Source of the DNA: Clostridium sporogenes
GTDB taxonomy: Bacteria; Bacillota; Clostridia; Clostridiales; Clostridiaceae
Direction: 5' to 3'
NCBI RefSeq assembly: GCF_001020205.1
Contig: NZ_CP011663.1
Location: 1,674,001 to 1,738,000, forward strand
Length of the DNA: 64,000 bases
A program made the translations under genes and the position numbers. Under the pieces are notes generated by a model. It was not told the DNA's origin, made no database searches, and saw only the letters and a list, made by a program, of their open reading frames with translations. Below, piece after piece: positions 60,305 to 64,000 of the stretch (within the stretch, counting starts at the first letter, position 1; each line of letters opens with the position of its first letter).

Positions 60305-60745
60305 TTAGAGATTTTGATTTTTATCTATGAGTAAATTATAAGTTAGTCCAATTAGTACTAAAAGTCCTCCAAGGATATTACCTAAAGATAATTTATTTAA
60401 AGTAAAATAATCAATTATAATACCAACAAATAATTGCCCTATAAAAATAATCAGTGTTAAATAGAAAGAAGATATTTTAGGTGTAACATAGCTTGATAGT
60501 ACAATTACTAAAACACCAGTAAGACCACCTAGATAAGCCCATAAAGGTATAGACTTTATTTTCGTATTAGTTATGTTTAGGCTTTCGTTACTTAAAAATA
60601 AGAATATAAATGAAAAGAACAATCCAATAACATAGTTAAAAAGAGTTCCTTGAAAAATACCAATTTTTTCTGCTAGATTAGAATTTATTATTCTCCCAGC
60701 TACAATAGAAGCACCTGCTAGAATTGCTATGAATATATATAACAT
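60305..60745 (-). CDS. DUF606 (YdcZ-like) membrane protein, second half-transporter
   Basis: 146 residues, five hydrophobic helices with the DMT-superfamily DUF606 signature (G-A-S-I-V-A-G-R near 11-18, F-I-G-Q-L-F-V-G-I-I-I-D near 101-112). Paired with a homologous gene 13 bases upstream, so the two likely form a heterodimer exporter like other paired small DMT proteins. Substrate unknown. Confidence 0.87.
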   Translation of the reverse strand: MLYIFIAILAGASIVAGRIINSNLAEKIGIFQGTLFNYVIGLFFSFIFLFLSNESLNITNTKIKSIPLWAYLGGLTGVLVIVLSSYVTPKISSFYLTLIIFIGQLFVGIIIDYFTLNKLSLGNILGGLLVLIGLTYNLLIDKNQNL

Positions 60746-60758
60746 TATTAATCCCCCT

Positions 60759-61184
60759 CTAAAAAACAGTCATTATAAAAATTCCTAAAATAATAAATAA
60801 CAAACCAATACATTTCTTTTTTTCAAATTTAATAACTTTCATTCCAAGTAATCCAAAATGGTCTATAAAAATTGATGAAAGTGATTGTCCTAATAAACCT
60901 AAAGCAAGGGTTAATGATACTCCAAGCTTTGAAAAACTAAGATTACTAAAAACTACAGTAAATACACCTATAGCACCAGCACTATACAGGTATATAGGTA
61001 TTTCCTTTTGAATTTTAATTTTCGATCTACTTATTAAGAGCACAACTGTTATAGAAAAAAGTCCAATAACATGAATTATTATGCTTGAAGTATAGTTTCC
61101 AAAAGTATTAGACAAAGTTCCATTAAATAAAGTCATTATAGCTATTAAAGCACCTATAAAGGCTGAAATTAAATTATTCTTCAT
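60759..61184 (-). CDS. DUF606 (YdcZ-like) membrane protein, first half-transporter
   Basis: 141 residues, five helices, paralogous to the downstream gene: F-N-G-T-L-S near 20-25 and L-G-Q-S-L-S-S-I-F-I-D-H-F near 107-119. GGAGG ribosome site. It is divergent from a YeiL-like Crp/Fnr regulator, an arrangement seen elsewhere in Firmicutes. Confidence 0.87.
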   Translation of the reverse strand: MKNNLISAFIGALIAIMTLFNGTLSNTFGNYTSSIIIHVIGLFSITVVLLISRSKIKIQKEIPIYLYSAGAIGVFTVVFSNLSFSKLGVSLTLALGLLGQSLSSIFIDHFGLLGMKVIKFEKKKCIGLLFIILGIFIMTVF

Positions 61185-61244
61185 ATTAGTATTCCTCCTA
61201 GTAAACCCTTAAACTTAATTTATCATGAAAAAGTTGTAAAGAGA

Positions 61245-61260
61245 TATGACATATGTCATA
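61245..61260. promoter_or_regulatory. Perfect 16-bp palindrome, likely operator
   Basis: TATGACAT (61245-61252) with ATGTCATA (61253-61260) lies between the divergent DUF606 pair and the Crp/Fnr-type gene, so it could control both. Confidence 0.6.
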
Positions 61261-61299
61261 CTTAAAACAAGAATTTATGAGGAGTTTAAAAATAAAGCT

Positions 61300-61995
61300 A
61301 TGATAAGAATAAATGATTTAAAAGAAAAGGATAAGTATATTTCAAAGTATAGAATTAATGATATCTTCACTAAAGATATGAATCCTTTTATAGAACTTTT
61401 CTTTTTTAAAAAAAATGAGCATATTTGTAGAGAAGATGAAGAACTTAATTATCTTTTTTTTCTTGTAAAAGGAAAAGCTAAAGTATATACAACTCTTAGT
61501 AATGGCAAGTCTTTGTTACTTTGCTTTTATGATGATTTTAAATTGTTAGGGGATGTAGAAATCATTAATTTAGAAAATGCATCTTCCAATGTGCAGGTTA
61601 TAGAGGATACATATTGTCTAACTATATCCTTAAAAAGTGTAAGCTTGTATTTGCTTAATGATGCTAAATTCTTAAGGTTTATTTGTAGTTCTTTAGGTGG
61701 AAAATTAAATAGATGTTCAAAAAATAGTTCTATAAATTTGCTTTATCCTTTGGAAAATAGATTAGCCAGCTATATTCTTGCTACTGGTGAAAGAGCAGAT
61801 AATAATGAAGAAAAAATAATAAAGTTTAATGAAAACTTAACTGAAATAGCAGAGCTTCTAGGCACAAGTTATAGACATTTATTAAGAACATTAAATAGTC
61901 TTAGTTGTAAGGGAGCTATAAGAAAGAAAAGCAATTATTTTCAAGTATTAGATGAGAAAATTCTAAAAAAGCTTGCAGCAGATCTATATAAATAA
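61300..61995 (+). CDS. Crp/Fnr-family regulator (YeiL-like)
   Basis: 231 residues from this start. A cyclic-nucleotide-binding fold (about 15-130; F-F-F-K-K-N-E-H-I-C-R-E-D-E-E-L-N) and a C-terminal winged helix (T-E-I-A-E-L-L-G-T-S-Y-R-H-L-L-R-T-L). The arrangement resembles E. coli YeiL, a stationary-phase Fnr-like protein. The frame extends to an ATG at 61246 inside the palindrome, which would give 249 residues with no ribosome site. 61300 matches the usual family start better, although GAGGAG is 15 bases away. Start uncertain. Confidence 0.83.
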   Translation: MIRINDLKEKDKYISKYRINDIFTKDMNPFIELFFFKKNEHICREDEELNYLFFLVKGKAKVYTTLSNGKSLLLCFYDDFKLLGDVEIINLENASSNVQVIEDTYCLTISLKSVSLYLLNDAKFLRFICSSLGGKLNRCSKNSSINLLYPLENRLASYILATGERADNNEEKIIKFNENLTEIAELLGTSYRHLLRTLNSLSCKGAIRKKSNYFQVLDEKILKKLAADLYK

Positions 61996-62043
61996 TTATT
62001 TTGAAAAAATATTTTAAATAATGGTATTAAAAATCAACCTTTA

Positions 62044-62065
62044 AAATCAACCGAAAGGTTGATTT
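62044..62065 (+). terminator. Terminator after YeiL-like gene
   Basis: 9-bp stem AAATCAACC (62044-62052) with 62057-62065, GAAA tetraloop, long T-run. A second copy of the left arm lies just upstream. Confidence 0.93.
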
Positions 62066-62116
62066 TTTTTATGAGAGATTTTTGTATTATATAAAGCATG
62101 AAAGGGAGGAATTCAT

Positions 62117-63055
62117 ATGGAAAATATAATAGAAGTTAAAAGTTTAGAAAAAAGTTATAAAAACAAAAAAGTAGTAAAGGGAATAAGTTTTAATGTAAAA
62201 CAAGGAGAAATACTTGGGTTTTTAGGACCTAATGGTGCAGGGAAAAGTACTACCATAAATATATTATCTACTGTATTAAAATCAGATAAAGGGGAAGTTA
62301 AATTTTTAGGTAGAAAAGCTACGGAAGATGTTATGAATATTAAAAAAAATATAGGTGTAGTTCCACAGGATTTAGCTATATATGAAGAAATATCTGCAGA
62401 AAAGAATGTAAGATTTTTTGCAAGTCTTTATGGATTAAAAGGGAACAAGCTTAATGAAAATGTAAAGGAGACTTTAGAATTTGTAGGGCTTTATGATAGA
62501 AGATTAGATATGCCAAAGACATTTTCAGGAGGCATGAAAAGAAGATTAAATATAGCCTGCGCCATTGCACACAATCCTAAACTTATAATAATGGATGAAC
62601 CTACAGTAGGAATAGATCCTCAATCAAGAAATCATATTTTAAATTCAATTAAGAAACTACAAAAAAGAGGAGCTACAATATTATATACAACTCATTATAT
62701 GGAGGAAGTTGAGGAAATAGCAGACAGAATAATAATAATGGACCATGGAACTATTATAGCTGAAGGAACAAAGGAAGAGTTAAAGAAAAACATAGAGGAT
62801 GAGAGAGTATATTATATTAATATAGCAAATAAAGAAAAACTTACGGAAGATGACTTTTTTAACATAGAGGGAGTAAAAAAAGTTAAAATTTCAGATGGAA
62901 AAGTTGAGATAACATCAGTAAATACTGTAGAGAATTTAGATAAATTAATTTTAACTATGATGAACAAAAAATGTAAGATACAAAATATTGATAGTAGTTT
63001 AGCCTCTTTAGAAAGAGTATTTTTAAATCTAACAGGAAGAAGTTTAAGAGAATAG
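62117..63055 (+). CDS. ABC-2 exporter ATPase (DrrA/CcmA type)
   Basis: 312 residues. Walker A G-P-N-G-A-G-K-S-T, Q-loop V-V-P-Q-D-L-A-I-Y, signature F-S-G-G-M-K-R-R, Walker B L-I-I-M-D-E-P-T-V-G-I-D-P. A C-terminal extension (230-312) ends in the D-S-S-L-A-S-L-E-R-V-F-L-N-L-T-G motif typical of drug/antibiotic exporters. First of an operon with at least two membrane proteins. GGGAGGA ribosome site. Confidence 0.94.
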   Translation: MENIIEVKSLEKSYKNKKVVKGISFNVKQGEILGFLGPNGAGKSTTINILSTVLKSDKGEVKFLGRKATEDVMNIKKNIGVVPQDLAIYEEISAEKNVRFFASLYGLKGNKLNENVKETLEFVGLYDRRLDMPKTFSGGMKRRLNIACAIAHNPKLIIMDEPTVGIDPQSRNHILNSIKKLQKRGATILYTTHYMEEVEEIADRIIIMDHGTIIAEGTKEELKKNIEDERVYYINIANKEKLTEDDFFNIEGVKKVKISDGKVEITSVNTVENLDKLILTMMNKKCKIQNIDSSLASLERVFLNLTGRSLRE

Positions 63056-63065
63056 GAGGGTAATT

Positions 63066-63809
63066 ATGAATTTATTAAAAGTAATAAAAATTGATATTAT
63101 AAATATATTAAAAAATCCTATACTTGTTCTATATAATACAATCTATCCATTGCTTCTTATAGGATTGTTTGGATTTATAGCAAATGGAAATTATGGAGGG
63201 GAAGGTGTAACAGCCTATGATTATTATGGAGTTACAATGATTATTTTTACTATATTGTTTATTGCTTTAACAGCTGCCAATACTTTTATGGAAAAGAAAG
63301 TAAAAAAAGGTAATGTAAGATTGATATATTCTCCAACATCTAAAACTGTAATATTTTTATCTAAAATATTATCCACATTTATATTTGCAACAGTGCTTTT
63401 TACTATGATACTTATTATAGAAAAAGATATTTTAAGAATAAACTTAGGAGGAGGAAATTTTATATACGTATTAGTTTTATTAATTTCATTTAACCTTTTA
63501 ATGTGTTCTTTTGGTGCCTCTATGTGTTGCATTTTTAAAAGTGAAGAGGCAACTAATAAGTTTTTATCTCCAGTAAGCATGTTGCTTGCATTATTAGGTG
63601 GATTATTTTTCCCAGTAGATAGCCTTGGAAAAACAGTAGAAAAGCTTTCATACATATCACCAGTAAAGTGGATTAGTGAATGTATATTTAAAATAATTTA
63701 TGATAGGGATTTTTCAATGTTTGTGCCAACCATAGCCATTTGTATTGGCAGTTCACTTATATTTATAATCCTTTGTCAAATAACTTTTAAACCGGAGGAA
63801 TATATATAA
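63066..63809 (+). CDS. ABC-2 type permease
   Basis: 247 residues, six helices, with the ABC-2 arrangement (K-N-P-I-L-V-L-Y-N-T-I-Y-P at the first helix and P-V-S-M-L-L-A-L-L-G-G-L-F-F-P-V near 168-183). Ten bases after the ATPase gene, AGGAGG ribosome site; its stop overlaps the next start as TAATG. Confidence 0.92.
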   Translation: MNLLKVIKIDIINILKNPILVLYNTIYPLLLIGLFGFIANGNYGGEGVTAYDYYGVTMIIFTILFIALTAANTFMEKKVKKGNVRLIYSPTSKTVIFLSKILSTFIFATVLFTMILIIEKDILRINLGGGNFIYVLVLLISFNLLMCSFGASMCCIFKSEEATNKFLSPVSMLLALLGGLFFPVDSLGKTVEKLSYISPVKWISECIFKIIYDRDFSMFVPTIAICIGSSLIFIILCQITFKPEEYI

Positions 63810-64000
63810 TGAGTGTGTTTGCTATATTAAAAAATAATTTTTATAGAGTAATTTCTAAAAAATCAATTATTGTAACTACAATAATATTTGTTCCACTTAT
63901 GATTATGGCGGCGGTTTATTTCACAGGTAAAATGGAAATTAAAGGTACAATAGCAGTGGTTTCTGAAAATAAGTCTGTAAATTTAAACACAAAACATTTA
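63809..64000 (+). CDS. ABC-2 type permease, partial (5' end)
   Basis: 64 codons before the window ends. ATG overlaps the preceding stop by one base. The first helix (about 18-40, with K-K-S-I-I-V-T-T-I-I-F-V-P-L) is followed by an external segment, I-A-V-V-S-E-N. This is the start of a longer ABC-2 permease, partner of the preceding one. Confidence 0.85.
   Translation, partial: MSVFAILKNNFYRVISKKSIIVTTIIFVPLMIMAAVYFTGKMEIKGTIAVVSENKSVNLNTKHL

Noticed and set aside
1..64000. CRISPR arrays, tRNA/rRNA genes, insertion sequences, prophage genes
   Set aside because: Looked for regularly spaced repeats, clover-leaf segments, transposases, integrases and phage proteins; none seen by eye.

Overview
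The window is an AT-rich, low-GC Firmicute chromosome segment. Gene content points to an anaerobic spore-forming Clostridium, probably close to the C. botulinum/C. sporogenes group. The evidence is A/T-ending codon use, strong AGGAGG-type ribosome binding sites, an oxygen-sensitive lysine 2,3-aminomutase with its beta-lysine acetyltransferase, a CotJC-like manganese catalase in a spore-type gene cluster, FMN and Rieske redox proteins, L-lactate dehydrogenase, and long hairpin terminators behind most genes. The species call is inference. No rRNA, tRNA, CRISPR array, insertion sequence or prophage was seen, so this looks like ordinary core and strain-variable chromosome.

Layout. 1-11.9 kb: the tail of a methionine-type lipoprotein, a MORN-repeat protein, an old-yellow-enzyme oxidoreductase, asnA, a Rieske-tailed FAD oxidoreductase, topB, a membrane MutS-like ATPase, a ferredoxin-tailed aldo/keto reductase and a ProX-type tRNA-editing protein. 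12-15.7 kb: a MacB-like ABC exporter operon ending in its TetR regulator, with a palindromic operator in front. 16-20.9 kb: a TudS-like desulfidase followed by a complete sugar-type ABC importer. 21-23.3 kb: ldh divergent from a FadR/LldR-like regulator, with FadR-type and Rex-type sites between them. 23.7-31.1 kb: a CGCAxxG protein, a TDT transporter, a split PAS/GGDEF/HD-GYP signalling gene, a Cys-rich copper-binding protein and a chemoreceptor.

31.3-38.1 kb: MarR-flavodoxin operon, HxlR next to a deleted nitroreductase pseudogene, VOC protein, ogt, and then a notable catabolic-looking locus. In it an AraC regulator fused to a TIM-barrel domain precedes an operon of a UPF0261 (Tm-1 N-terminal) protein, a free-standing TIM-barrel paralogue and a cupin. 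Together these give, as separate genes, the two halves of plant Tm-1. 38.5-45.5 kb: an XRE/TPR regulator, the DUF421/DUF4363/DUF421/DUF1657/Mn-catalase cluster, a DtxR-type regulator, an ABC remnant, a DUF2268 protease and an unknown protein. 45.8-48 kb: ablB-kamA, driven by a clear sigma-A promoter embedded in an inverted repeat.

48.3-64 kb: an HDOD protein, a phosphoesterase, and a calcium/manganese-type P-ATPase behind a yybP-ykoY manganese riboswitch that I can fold by eye, with its own promoter and terminator. Next comes a Bce-type module (response regulator, short histidine kinase, serine hydrolase, ATPase, FtsX permease), two DUF606 exporter halves divergent from a YeiL-like Crp/Fnr regulator, and the start of an ABC-2 exporter operon cut by the window end.
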